Positions 10,946-22,100 of a stretch of 64,000 nucleotides of DNA are shown in pieces. Made by a program: the position numbers and the translations under genes. Source of the stretch: Antedon bifida (taxonomy: Eukaryota > Echinodermata > Crinoidea > Comatulida > Antedonidae); assembly GCA_963402885.1 (NCBI GenBank), contig OY727101.1:19258417-19322416 (forward strand), in the 5' to 3' direction. The notes beneath the pieces were generated by a model. It searched no databases, was not told the DNA's origin, and worked only from the letters and a program-made list of their open reading frames with translations. Within the stretch, counting starts at the first letter, position 1, and every line of letters starts with the position of its first letter.

Positions 10946-12036
10946 AGCTCCAGAATGTTGATGTGGTGACGGGCCTCGCTGTGAGACCAGAGGCCGGAAG
11001 CGTGCTGCGTCTCCGAGTGTCCTCCCCAGAATGAGAGCAGGTATCCCGCCATCGAGAGCACGCGGAGTGTTTCACGCGCTGCCTTATCACAAGCAGTGAG
11101 GGCCTCCTCGGTTTTAGCAGCCGTGGGGTCAAGGAAAACAGTTCTAGTCGATTCCAGACCCTGGTCCTCCCGCGCTCTCCCCTTCGCGGCATCCGGGATA
11201 GGTGGGGAGCGAAGAACTTCTTCAAAGTGCGCCGGCGGGACCGGGAATACCGTAGCAAACTCGGCCGGCGCGGGCCGCCGCGGCGGTTCCCGGGCCACGC
11301 TCTCCAATCGTTCTAGCAGCTCAGGCTCGAGGGGAACGATTGGGCTCGTTCGCGCGTGACGCACCGGAGCGCGTACCCCGAACGTCGTGAAGCGCTTGTA
11401 CTCCGGTAGCGGCGTAGCCTCCTTGTACGCGTAATCTACCCCGAGGTAAGATAGTACAGCCGGTACTACACGGTTTACCAACGTCTGGAGCCCGGGTGCC
11501 CCCGCACTGTCGTCGCAATCAGAGAAAGACACAAGTGTCTCGTCGTCCTCCATGTCAACGTCCTCCGGTTCCGGCGTGGGAAGAAGGACAGTCGGAGGTG
11601 GCTGCATGTATGGCACCGGCGGAGGGCCATCCTTGGGCAGCGCCCGTACGGCCGCCGCGACCGCCTGTAGAAAGGCGGGAGACAAGTCGAATTGTTGCTC
11701 CGCAGGAGCTTGACTTGACGTATTTTGACCAACATACGGCGGTGTAACAGTTGGAATTGGCGGCGGAATTACCGGGATCGGCGGTGGAATTACCGGGATC
11801 GACGGCGGAATTACCGGGATCGGGGGCAGCGGCGGAGCCTCCGCGGAAGACTCAGGTATAGGCGAGGTCTTCTCAGCGCGTGTTGGAAGAGCGGCGAACC
11901 GCGCCGGAGGCCACCTGACACACACTTCACACGGATCGGCTTGGCTGCAATCCCTACAGGATAAGCACTTCGTGTGTTTATCCCACTTTATCGTGGCACG
12001 AGGCCCCCCGCACGCAACACAAGCCATCTTGGGCAT
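10195..12036 (-). CDS. DIRS Gag fused to RNase H and MT-like domain (reverse transcriptase missing)
   Basis: The start chosen is the Met of MPKMACVACGG (12036); the frame is open up to 12087. The N-terminus has paired cysteines (CVACGG, CLSCRDC, CEVC) like a zinc-binding module, then a Pro-rich repeat (three or four IPVIPP units), an acidic stretch and a Gag-like helical region. About 330-350 residues in, the Gag-like text (AARETLRVLSMAGYLL) runs straight into RNase H (HASGLWS, HINILELWAV, IRSDSTTVVAYINR, NTVADALSR). The whole reverse transcriptase is absent. RNase H residues visible are Glu in ILEL, Asp in RSDS and Asp in VADA; the segment that should hold the first catalytic Asp is replaced by Gag-side sequence. 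The C-terminus (FGRPLVDLFATARNTQLP, YAFPPISLLP, LLVAPYW) matches the conserved DIRS region described as methyltransferase-like. The frame is intact across the deletion. Confidence 0.85.
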   Translation of the reverse strand: MPKMACVACGGPRATIKWDKHTKCLSCRDCSQADPCEVCVRWPPARFAALPTRAEKTSPIPESSAEAPPLPPIPVIPPSIPVIPPPIPVIPPPIPTVTPPYVGQNTSSQAPAEQQFDLSPAFLQAVAAAVRALPKDGPPPVPYMQPPPTVLLPTPEPEDVDMEDDETLVSFSDCDDSAGAPGLQTLVNRVVPAVLSYLGVDYAYKEATPLPEYKRFTTFGVRAPVRHARTSPIVPLEPELLERLESVAREPPRRPAPAEFATVFPVPPAHFEEVLRSPPIPDAAKGRAREDQGLESTRTVFLDPTAAKTEEALTACDKAARETLRVLSMAGYLLSFWGGHSETQHASGLWSHSEARHHINILELWAVQRTLKALKVSVQGRHVLIRSDSTTVVAYINREGGTRSPTLCCHTWTLIHWCIAHRITLTAAHIAGRLNTVADALSRPLLCPTEWQLSPRIATLIFHHFGRPLVDLFATARNTQLPTYCSRFQEAQAWQMDALSISWDGLWAYAFPPISLLPLVLSHVHRHHCRVLLVAPYWTRQSWFPLLYSLLYDHPLQLPVRADLLSQGRAHLSLTNIRSLRLTAWPLSGIASESLAYQMARPPWRPSPDENRR

Positions 12037-12388
12037 GGTGACTAGCACACGTATAGCCCACAACAACTGACCAAGGAAACCCGGCACCGGGTCTTGGCTA
12101 GCGATGTTCAGTTAGCACACTAAAACCAGACCGAAATCCCACGGATAACGGCCGAAAACTATGATACTTAGCTTCGTTGGCAGATAAGTTTAACGTGAGT
12201 AGCGTTGCTTTAGCTTCTAGCAGTAGCTGCTCACACAACAAAACAGATCTTTCGTGTATAATCCACTCCAACGGCAAAGCTAGGCTCAGTATCGCACAAT
12301 ACTATAAGTAATCCAAACACAATAGGTTCTATTGTTCTCCTCTGCTTTCTTTGTCGGAACGTGTTAACGTTTCGACGTCTCGAAAAGA

Positions 12389-12546
12389 AATGGTGAGGTA
12401 TGCATGGGCGTTGCCGCCCACCTGAGGGCGTGGCGCATGGGCGATACCACTGTCTTGGAGGGGAGTTCATGAATAAAATGTTACTTTTCGGTTATGTTCT
12501 CCCCTTGAAGGGGAAAAGGCCTATGTCGGTTCATCCAGGTAAGCTA
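12389..12546 (-). repeat. right inverted terminal repeat of the DIRS element
   Basis: Exact reverse complement of 8894-9051. The outward end reads TTCATCCAGGTAAGCTA on the plus strand, followed by the right-specific tail GTCACGTAATAGACT up to 12561. Confidence 0.95.
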
Positions 12547-12561
12547 GTCACGTAATAGACT

Positions 12562-13193
12562 AACAATTTCGCTATTCAATTGAATCCAATTCACAAGTAT
12601 ATTATCATTATTTTAATTTTTTTATAAGCTGGGAGGCAGCGGCTGGTGAAATTAATAATAGAGTAAAGGATGATTCCAAGTGATTCCAAAGAGGCCCATA
12701 CGTTTGTTATACATTTAGATTTTATTGTATATCTTTACGCACATGTGGCCAAAGATTACCAATAGTAGTAGGTGGTAATCCCCCTGATATAGGGGCTATT
12801 TTGTGAACCAGTTCACCGGGGTAACCCCCTACTTGTCTCGAATGATGAACTGGGTTCTTTAAAGTGCACACAGGTTATAACTGTGTAGACTGGACCTACA
12901 GTTTATAGTCCTTATCCGAGAAGACTCAGCATTGTTTTACATGTGCATGTTTTATTAATATCTTTTTTTTGTTAGGCAGATATCATCAAATCCCCCCCCC
13001 CCCCAGTTCCTGTGCCTATAACAGTACAGAATAGGCAGCAAAGCATAGCATACCAAGTTACCAAAGTCATTAAAGATGTCAATAGGACAATGAACTCCGA
13101 CATTTCTTAATTTGCTAGCAAGATGTTCTGAAAATGATACCAGCCCTGCAGCGTCTTCATATCTTATTTCTACGTAATCATTGTCGAACTTAC
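12562..13193. other. non-coding stretch, probably bHLH-PAS intron
   Basis: AT-rich sequence with a poly-C run near 12990 and a dispersed repeat at 12775-12905. The next coding exon of the bHLH-PAS gene downstream of 13194 is not visible in it. Confidence 0.5.
12775..12905 (+). repeat. dispersed repeat family G, copy 1
   Basis: The segment GTTCACCGGGGTAACCCCCT, ACTTGTCTCGA, GTTCTTTAAAGTGCACAC recurs in reverse complement at about 40660-40735 (GTGCACTTTAAAGAACC, GAGACGAGTAGGGGG, TTACCCCGGTGTACTAG). No coding content. Confidence 0.65.
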
Positions 13194-16100
13194 CTGGTTG
13201 ATGCCGAGATGTTTGGCAACGCTTTCAGACACGAAAAGGATGCGACCTTTCCGAGAAATAAAGATGACAAAACCGTTAAGCGCCTAAATAGTTTGAAAGA
13301 AAGAAAAATGTATTTTTAATATCTCAAAAAAGGTCATCAAATTGCTTAAAGGAACCATGGCAAACCTATTCTACTGCAGTTATTGCAGTACCTACATTTT
13401 GTTTAAATTTATATTACTGCAGTAACAATGTAGTTTCTGAAGTAGAATAATTTTGACATCATTACTAAAGATATTTGCATAAATAAAATATGTTGCATCA
13501 ATAATTAAAAAATAGTGTAGTACAGTAGTAGTATTAATAGTGCAATTAAACTAAAATCAGAACAAAGGTTTATATGAAATTAAAAACAAATATTTTGTTT
13601 ACAGGATCAGAGATGTAGATAGGCAAGTCTAATATGTACAAATTTAAGGTGGAGTGAGAGAAATTAAAAGGGCACTTCAGGTAGATTTTCGCAGGGTTTT
13701 TTGGCCGGATGTTGTGTTGTAATTAGACTGGGTGAGCACCTTAGAGTAAGCTTAAGATTGGGTAACTAAAATGGATGTTAATCTTTAAGGATTTCCATTA
13801 AAAGTGTTTTCGTTTTTAATTTTCTCTTAGCCTAAGTATGACTGGTGAACGGCCATATGAAAATTGAAAACGTGGCACAAAAAATAAAAAAATAAATTAT
13901 AGTATTCTAGGTTAAAAATAACTGAGCATAATAGAAATTCTCTAGGTGCTGAACGCCTTTGTTGGCTAAAAATAGAATTATTTGAAATGTACAATACAGC
14001 ACTTTATTACAATTGTGAACACAATGCCTTTCAAAACCAAGCCAATGAAAATTTCACAATTATTTCATCCAGGTATCACAAAAATCTGACCCATTTCAAA
14101 GTAATACTTTTTATTTTATTTCCTAAACAAATCTGATAAGAGATTTTGATTGAAAAGAATATTTTTAAAGCTGAATTATGCAAATTACGATGTTTTGTAA
14201 TGAACAAACTCGAGTGCCATTTTAAGATCATCAAGTTAAAAATAAAATCTGTTGCGTGAGGCTAACTGGAAGAGTGGATTATTGCGTGCTATTTTAGAAT
14301 ATTAAATGAGATATTTTGTAAAACAACATCATAATAGAGAAAACTAGGAAAACAATACCATAAACGTTTAATTTGTTTTGTATTCTAAAGATATAAAGTT
14401 TTATTACTTTAAACAATATGTTTAACAATATTTAACATATTTTGCTTGGAGCAGTTTTGAAAAAAAAAATGTATTATTGTGTTTATGTTAAACTCGTCGG
14501 CTCTGCTTTCGAGGTTTTTATTTTTTTAATTATTTTTGCACTATGAGGTTGGTTTCACATTTTTTTTTTTTACATTTTTTGTGATCAGTTTTATACATTT
14601 TGTGTGTGAATGGGAGTTTACTGCTAAGTTAATCCAAAGTTAGTAATCATTTCAGAATTGGGGATTAGGGGTAATAATAATATGGGATTAGGGATAATTG
14701 ATGTAAAGGTTAATCTGTGCCTGTGTATAAAGACAAATAACACTGATTTCATTCTAAAACTTTTTGACAATTTATTTAGCTTGAGTCACCAAGCGGGTTA
14801 AGGGAGGGATACTGTTGTATGTGTCGTCCATACATGTTTTTAACATTACCTCAAGCATTAGGGCGCCCCCTTCCTCATTTCCCGATAGACTCTTCAACAG
14901 TCTTTCGCTATCATTATCCTCTCCCTGGGCGGTAATAGCCCTTGTTTCTGATTTCGTTTTCAGTTCATCTAGAAGTGCATTTCCTTCTAAAAATTAAAAA
15001 AATATTAGAAAAATTAATTTATAAAATATAAATGACAAAGAAATTATTTTAAAAGTGAATCAAAATAATATTTAAAGCTCTGTCTACACTATCAAACTTG
15101 ATTAGACAAAAAATGTGATGTGCCCATATATGGACACGATGATGTCATTATCAGTACCATATTTGAACATATCACTACCATATTTGGGCGCATCAAACTT
15201 TTTTTTGTCAAACTAGTTTGATATTGTAGACGAGCTTAATATGTTTATATTTATTTTTATTTAGTTAAGTAGAAAAGTTTAAAAACCAGAAATGGTGATT
15301 CAACACCACTCCTACACTTAAATTGTTTATAAGACATGGAATAAAAAAAACAGCCATTTATTAGTGAGAGCAACTGCTGGTTAGAGGTCACTGACCCATA
15401 TCCCTTATCAGGGTCACTGACCCGTATCCCTTATCAGAGTAAGTACAACCGCACAATGTGTACCAGACCTTGTGTATACAGAGCATTACTGTACCTTTGG
15501 GCGTGCAAACAACACACAGCATAGCTGATATTTACAGGACAAAAGGAGAGAAATTCTACCCCTGTTTCCTGGAAGGAATGTGATGACAGATGATACTGCA
15601 GATGGGTTTTTTTTTTTTTTACGATTCTATGTACTGTATTCTTAGCTATTAGTTTTATTGTAGAGAGAAATTGGCCAAGCCCATTTTGTTGTAATATTGG
15701 AGTAGAGAGATGTTATTGAAACAAGTACCAGTAGTACATTATTATATAACATTGAAATACAGGTAGTTTGAAATGAAATTTGTTATTGTAAATAATGAAA
15801 AATGGTTTCACACAAAACACAGTAGAACCAGACACCACTATTCAGGGGACACCTCTATTAAGGGGACACTTTCCCATGAAAATAATGAGAGGTAATATGT
15901 TTTAACACTAAAGCCAACTCCTATTCAGGGGACATAGATATGATATAAAGTGGACACTTTGTTAGGTCTTAGAGGTGTCCCCTTAATAGAGATTCTGCTG
16001 TATTTGAGATCAATTCTGAAAGCTATCAAAAATAGCCATTCATTAATATGTTAAAATCAATGTATTGTAAATAATTATCATTATGTGGTGGGGAAGAGTA

Positions 16101-19100
16101 AGAAAAGGGAAGGGCTTAAACATTGATGAACTTTTTAGGTGGGAAAGAGGCTATAGTGTTAAGCAATAATTCAAGATTTTAATTGTTTTGTTTTGAAACT
16201 GTTTAAATATACTGATACTGTTTAATACTATTATGATTAAATTTTGTATTAGTTTCAATTTACATTGTGTAAGGGGAAGGTGCCTTTTGTTCTTTTAATG
16301 GCTGCAATATTGTACGGTATCATTTTACTTTGATTATCTGCATTCCAATGAACAATATCATTATGTAAACAATGACACATTTACAGAATAAACAACAGCT
16401 CATGCAAGATAAACAAAAACAAAATTCAGGTAAACAATATAAGAGGAATTGTTAAAATATAATTGATAATCAGTTGTTGGTTCCGAAACTTCTTGTAGGA
16501 ATGACCCACTTTTAAGTTCGAAATTATGCCATAATTAAGCCAGTGGTGTTGGTAGTCTACTTACATGGATAAACCGACAATAGCCCATAATCCCCAAGGG
16601 AGAGTTACAATAAAAAAAGGAATAAAAAATAAATGCAATTTTACAGTATAAATTTCTTTGACTTTGATTTTTTTTTTTTAAAAGATCAACAAATTATTTG
16701 AACACTCTTCCTCTATTCAATAATGGACTAATCTGCAAACCCCATCCTACCAATACATTTCATTGATTTTGATTATTTTTTAAAAGATCATATTCAATAA
16801 TGGACTAATCTGTAAACCACACCGCCCTACCAATACCAAAGAATATAATATCAAGGCAATATACAGTAACAACAGGACACTGAGCTCGCCTTGCCAAGAT
16901 AGGAACTTGTAACAGTCCTTTGATCTTATGTCTGGCTGCAACAAATACCAACAGTACTGTATTATATGTACATATTCTCCGTGGTGTATGTTAAAGGGTG
17001 TGGAACTGATCATGTTGAAGCCACAGATACATCCTTTGATCTCAGCTCAGGTCAGCATCCTGTTGTTAGATTGCCTTTATAATATAAACACCACATACCT
17101 TTTTGTGAAAACTTTTTAATTCGAAGGTAACTCGTAGCAAGACGAATTATGGAACCTTTGTCCAACTTTGAAGTAATTTCCTCCGGAAATGGAAGGAGTT
17201 TAGAGAGAGCAGCAATCTCCACTCCTTCTTTATCACGTCGCATTTTAGCGGCATAGCGAGATTTCTCCGCCCTGAAATGAAAGAAGAAAACGGCAATGAA
17301 AATTTTGTTCTAGGAGGACAGCCATTATGATATTATTGTATAATATCTTTACCACTCTAAAGCTCTGTCTGCACTATCAAACTAGTTTGCTAAATAAAGT
17401 GGCATGTGCCCAAATATGGTAGATGATGTAATCGTGTCCATATATGGGGACATCACATTTTTTGTCACATAAGTTTGATGATAGTGACTGTAATTGACAA
17501 TTTTAAAATCTAAATTGTTTTATTATTATAAGGTTATCTAAGGCACTGCTGTGTCAACAAATTTTGGAGTGGATTTTGGAGACCATTTTTTTTTTTTTTG
17601 TACTGTTATATGAAATGCAGCGACCCAATGGAAATAAACAAGACAGCATAGTGATGTGTAAACTCATCACATGCCTTCTCTCTCCTCAAGCCATTGTCTC
17701 CATCATTCTCATCTTAGTTTGCTATTAATACTACTGTACTGTAAAGGATAACAATTTTCTATTTGATGACCTTCAAATAATTCTAAACAAAAGGATAATC
17801 ATTTTAAATTTCTCTTTAACGATCAGCGAACAAAAATAGAACATACGCATCAATAAATAATGAATTCTAAATAATAACATTTTTTCATGTGAATAATTTA
17901 TATTATTATTATTTTCCAATAAAACTTTGCAAACTCTTATTTAATTTTATTGCCAAAACACACAATAAAAAAATACACTAAAATTCAATATTAAATAAAA
18001 ATAGACTTTTGCTCCTAGCTACATATAGTATTTTTAATCAGTATCAGAATAATATAATTAATCCCTTTCGTACATCAGATATTTAAAAGCAAAACAGTTT
18101 TCTTATATTTAAAAAAATGAGTCCTGATCTTATAACAATATTTATGATTTCCATTTGAATATCATATGAGAGAGTTATTACATTAAATAAAGGATACAGA
18201 AATGTAAAAAACATGACAATAAAAAAATAAAAAACCATAACTAAATCTATTTTTATACAAAATTCCAGGTTGCACATTACCAAGCGAGTTTATGTGTGCT
18301 CTTACGGGAATACTCTAAAGGTTTCACAACAAAGAATATTACTAAATCCAATCTCATTTAATTTCCATCTCTTCACAATCAAGACAAAAAATTATGAAAT
18401 TGCATGGGATGTAAATTAGCACTTGAGTTGAATACACTTTTAAAGCACAGGAATAATTGTTTGTGAATAACATATTTTTATAGCATGATATAACTTTGTG
18501 TGCTATTTTATTAAACCAGTTTATTCTCCTACACTCAAATGTTTTTTTTTTTGTGTCCCGATTTCAATATTATCTATTTTTTAATTCTTTTCTTGTTATT
18601 TTTGTTTTTAAATCTTTTTGTTTTTGTTTTTTTTAAATCAATTTTTTGTCTGATTTTAATTTAATTTTGTAGCAATTGCTCATTTTTTATTTCACTATCT
18701 GTAATTCGTAGAATAAGTAGAGTAATTGAAGGCATCAGTGAGCAATCCCAAAGTCAGAGATTGTGGATGATACCACTATCTTAGAGGAGAGTTGATTGAA
18801 ATAATTTAAGTTATTTTCTCCTGTAAAAGAAAGAAGGGCCAATGTCAGTTTATCCATGTAAGTTAGGAACAAAATAAAATCAAAATACAAAATCAGAAAT
18901 CTTCATTTACACAGATTTTTACAGCTTTATAAAAATGCATCCAAACATCTAGGATAACCCTAGGTTGTTCACTTTTCAGATATTACCTTACATCTTTAAA
19001 CCCATTAACAAATTATTTCAATTTGTTGATTAATTAATCATTTTTGTTTAATATTAAATTATCTTTTTTTTAACAGTTATCGAATTGTTTATAATATTAA

Positions 19101-22100
19101 TTTAAATGTTTTTACGATGGTTTAGTATTTTTCCTTTCCAACCAGTACTGTACATCAATCGTTCTTATTAGCATTAAACTACCGAACCCTACTCACTGTG
19201 ATTCAGCACAATGCTACGCTGTTTATTAATGATTGTATACAACAAGGTGCCAGTATAAATTGTAACTTCATTATACAGTACATCATAAATATTAAATTAC
19301 ATAAAACGCATTTCTGCAATGTGTTGTGTCCTAATTATTCATACATATGAAATAGTAAATGCTTAGCCCAAATATGGTGGTAGTGATATGACATTATCAT
19401 GTTCATATATAAGCACATCACATATTTTTGACACATAAAGTTTTGATAGTGTAGACAAGACAGAGCTTAAAACAAGCAAGACATACTGGGAATTCAACAT
19501 ACAATTGAACCCCTCCTTTTGGCATTATCTATACCTTCCATGAAATAAATAACTGGTAATATGTTTTATCCCAACAGCCTACCCCTAATCACGGGACATC
19601 CCTTTTCAGGGGACATTCCTATCAAAAGAACTGTTCATTGGGTACTAAAAGATGTTTCCTTAATATGGGTTCTGCTCCACTCTATCATTTCAATCAGAGT
19701 TTTTTTTTAAATCATTTCTAAGATCATGTCTTTTTGTAATTTGTTGTGAGGACTCATTCTTGAAAAAGAAAGTTATAAATACAAATCCACTTATTACTTC
19801 TTAAACAATACCCATTCTACCAATTGTGATTTCCAAGTTCTGTGTCTTTCAATTTCATTATCTTCTGAGAGACTTTAAAATTAGACAAAGTGCTTTAAGA
19901 GGGATTTCAATGGTTATTATGCTACCCTAATTCAGCACAATAGTTGAAGTACTATTGATATTGTTAGGAGTTTCTTTTTTTCAAAGTTTATGAGGTTAAT
20001 TGTATCTGGAGTAATTCTGAAGCCACCACTAAAATGTAAAGCTGGACTTACAGTATGACGCCCTGTATATTGAAGGCGATCAAGCGAACTGGGCACTCTT
20101 ATGATTAAAGACACCTATTTGCCCTACAGTATGTGCTATGAAATTAAATGGTTTATGGTTTATATAAACAATCTATAACTTAAAAAACACCGGTCTTGAA
20201 ATTTAAAAAAAATTATTTTCACTTGAAATTATTGTACTGTATGTACTTTTTCTATTTTCATTATCATTTTTTACACTGTACAAGAAAAAACCATCATGTG
20301 CTTTTGTAGTGTTGGTAGTCTGAAAGTGCCACTTACCTGGATAAACCAACAATAGCCCTATCTCTCTGAAGAGAGGATACAAACAAATACAAAAGAAATT
20401 CAGTTGAGCACCCCTATTGAAAAATGGTATCATCCGCAAACTGCGCACTCAATTGGGAGCAATCCAGCATAATATTAATAGCGTCATCATTTATTTTCGT
20501 ATGCCTTACTGTAGTATATAATATTGATACAAAGCTGGGCACAAAATAGATTTTTAAAAAGTATTTTTAACTAAGAAAAATATATTTAAAATAAAAAAAT
20601 TTATTGTAAAGACTTTTAGATTTAAAGGTAGAACAAGAAGCACAGAAGGTAATTTTCTAATTCAATTTTTTTATGAATAAAATGGCAACTTTCTGATAAA
20701 CTATAAAAAATTCAAATTCATTCTAATTTAAATTCTTCAGATAAAGAATAAAATCAAGAAAATAACAATAGTTTTTCGATCAATTAAAAGACTGTTTGAT
20801 AAAGTGATTTGACTTCAGTGTTGAGATGAAACAACTGCAGTAACAACAGAGACTTATATTTCCTTGAGCCTATTCGACAATATCCCGAGGCTTCTCAGTC
20901 AAGCTGTAAAAACAGCCAGGCTCCTTCACAAACAATTCTCTTAAACATGATTTTATTTCAAATTACTAAAAGCATTTTTATGTCAAGGTGAAGTCTAGAG
21001 CTTTAACCTAATTTTTGTATTTAAAGTGTTTTGCATTGTCCGCAGTGTTGTGTTCGGGTAGAATTTTTAAATGTTGAGTCATGTATTGTACCGTTACAAC
21101 TATTTACAATACAGGTTCTAGTAGAAAATACTTAAATATAGTAGTTTAGTACCTGTATTTAAATTTTGTAAGTTAAATTTAGATGATTTAGTTAGATCAT
21201 ATAATCCTAATGTAATAGTATATATTAATATTAAATACTTTTAGTTTTATAATAATAATAATAAACCGAATATAGTATTATATTAATAATAATAATATTT
21301 ATTGGAAAACAACAACTTTAATATTATATCGGTGGCACACATGTCAATACTGATTTTGATATTGTGTATTTTTCAGAAAAAAAAAAGAAAATAAAAAAAA
21401 AACCAAAGAAAAGCAAAATTGTTGTAAAGACAAAAAAGTGAATTATTACCTGTATAATAATCAATTAATACTGTATCTATCTAATGTACTGTAAATCAAA
21501 ATATACCTTAATTTATGTTGAATAATCTTACAGAATCAATAATAGTAATATCATTAATACACCATACTTAACACAAAAAATGATTTTTAAATTAAATTAC
21601 AACATATTAATGAGTATATTATACACACATTATACATAGATTTAAGAAATGATATTTGACCATGACAAAGTTGACATTGATGAAAGTTTTTTATTAAAAG
21701 TTTAAAGGTTAAAAATATGTTACTGTAATCTAACCCCTAACCTTTGGGACTAATAAAGTTCCTCTTTTAATACTACTGTACTAGGGCAAGCCCAAAGTAA
21801 GTCTGTTTTGGGAGAGTTTACTTTATACAACAATTGTACTAAACAATTTATGTGTCGTCTTTTATTCTAAGTTCTATTGTAAATTCCAGTTTCATAAACA
21901 ATAGGTCAAAGGTCAATCTATAGAATTAATTTTGAACTATAAACCACTAGAATGTTCTATTGATTGATTGTGTAACCAAACAATAGCAAGGAATACACAA
22001 CTTGTGCTACAAATATGCATTGGCTCACTGGATACAAGAACATTAACTGCTACATGGTTCAATTATATATTTATGACAACAAAGTTATGAATGTTGTATC

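Larger units (their letters stand above)
8857..12561 (-). mobile_element. DIRS-like tyrosine-recombinase retrotransposon, reverse-transcriptase-deleted, young
   Basis: A 3,705-bp element. It has 158-bp inverted terminal repeats that read as identical base for base (8894-9051 and 12389-12546). The two outermost tails (8857-8893 left, 12547-12561 right) are end-specific. At 9091-9187 an internal complementary region is the exact complement of the left end (8857-8909) joined directly to the complement of the right end (12518-12561). This circle-junction arrangement is diagnostic of DIRS1-type elements. Two long minus-strand ORFs encode Gag-RNase H-MT-like and tyrosine recombinase. GC content is far above the surrounding DNA. 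No target-site duplication was seen, as expected for recombinase-mediated insertion. At 3.7 kb it is shorter than the roughly 5-6 kb usual for the group, because the reverse transcriptase is missing. Confidence 0.93.

Noticed and set aside
10140-11964. Plus-strand open frames across the DIRS element
   Set aside because: Antisense shadows of GC-rich coding sequence. They show none of the DIRS domains, and the minus frames carry all the conserved motifs.
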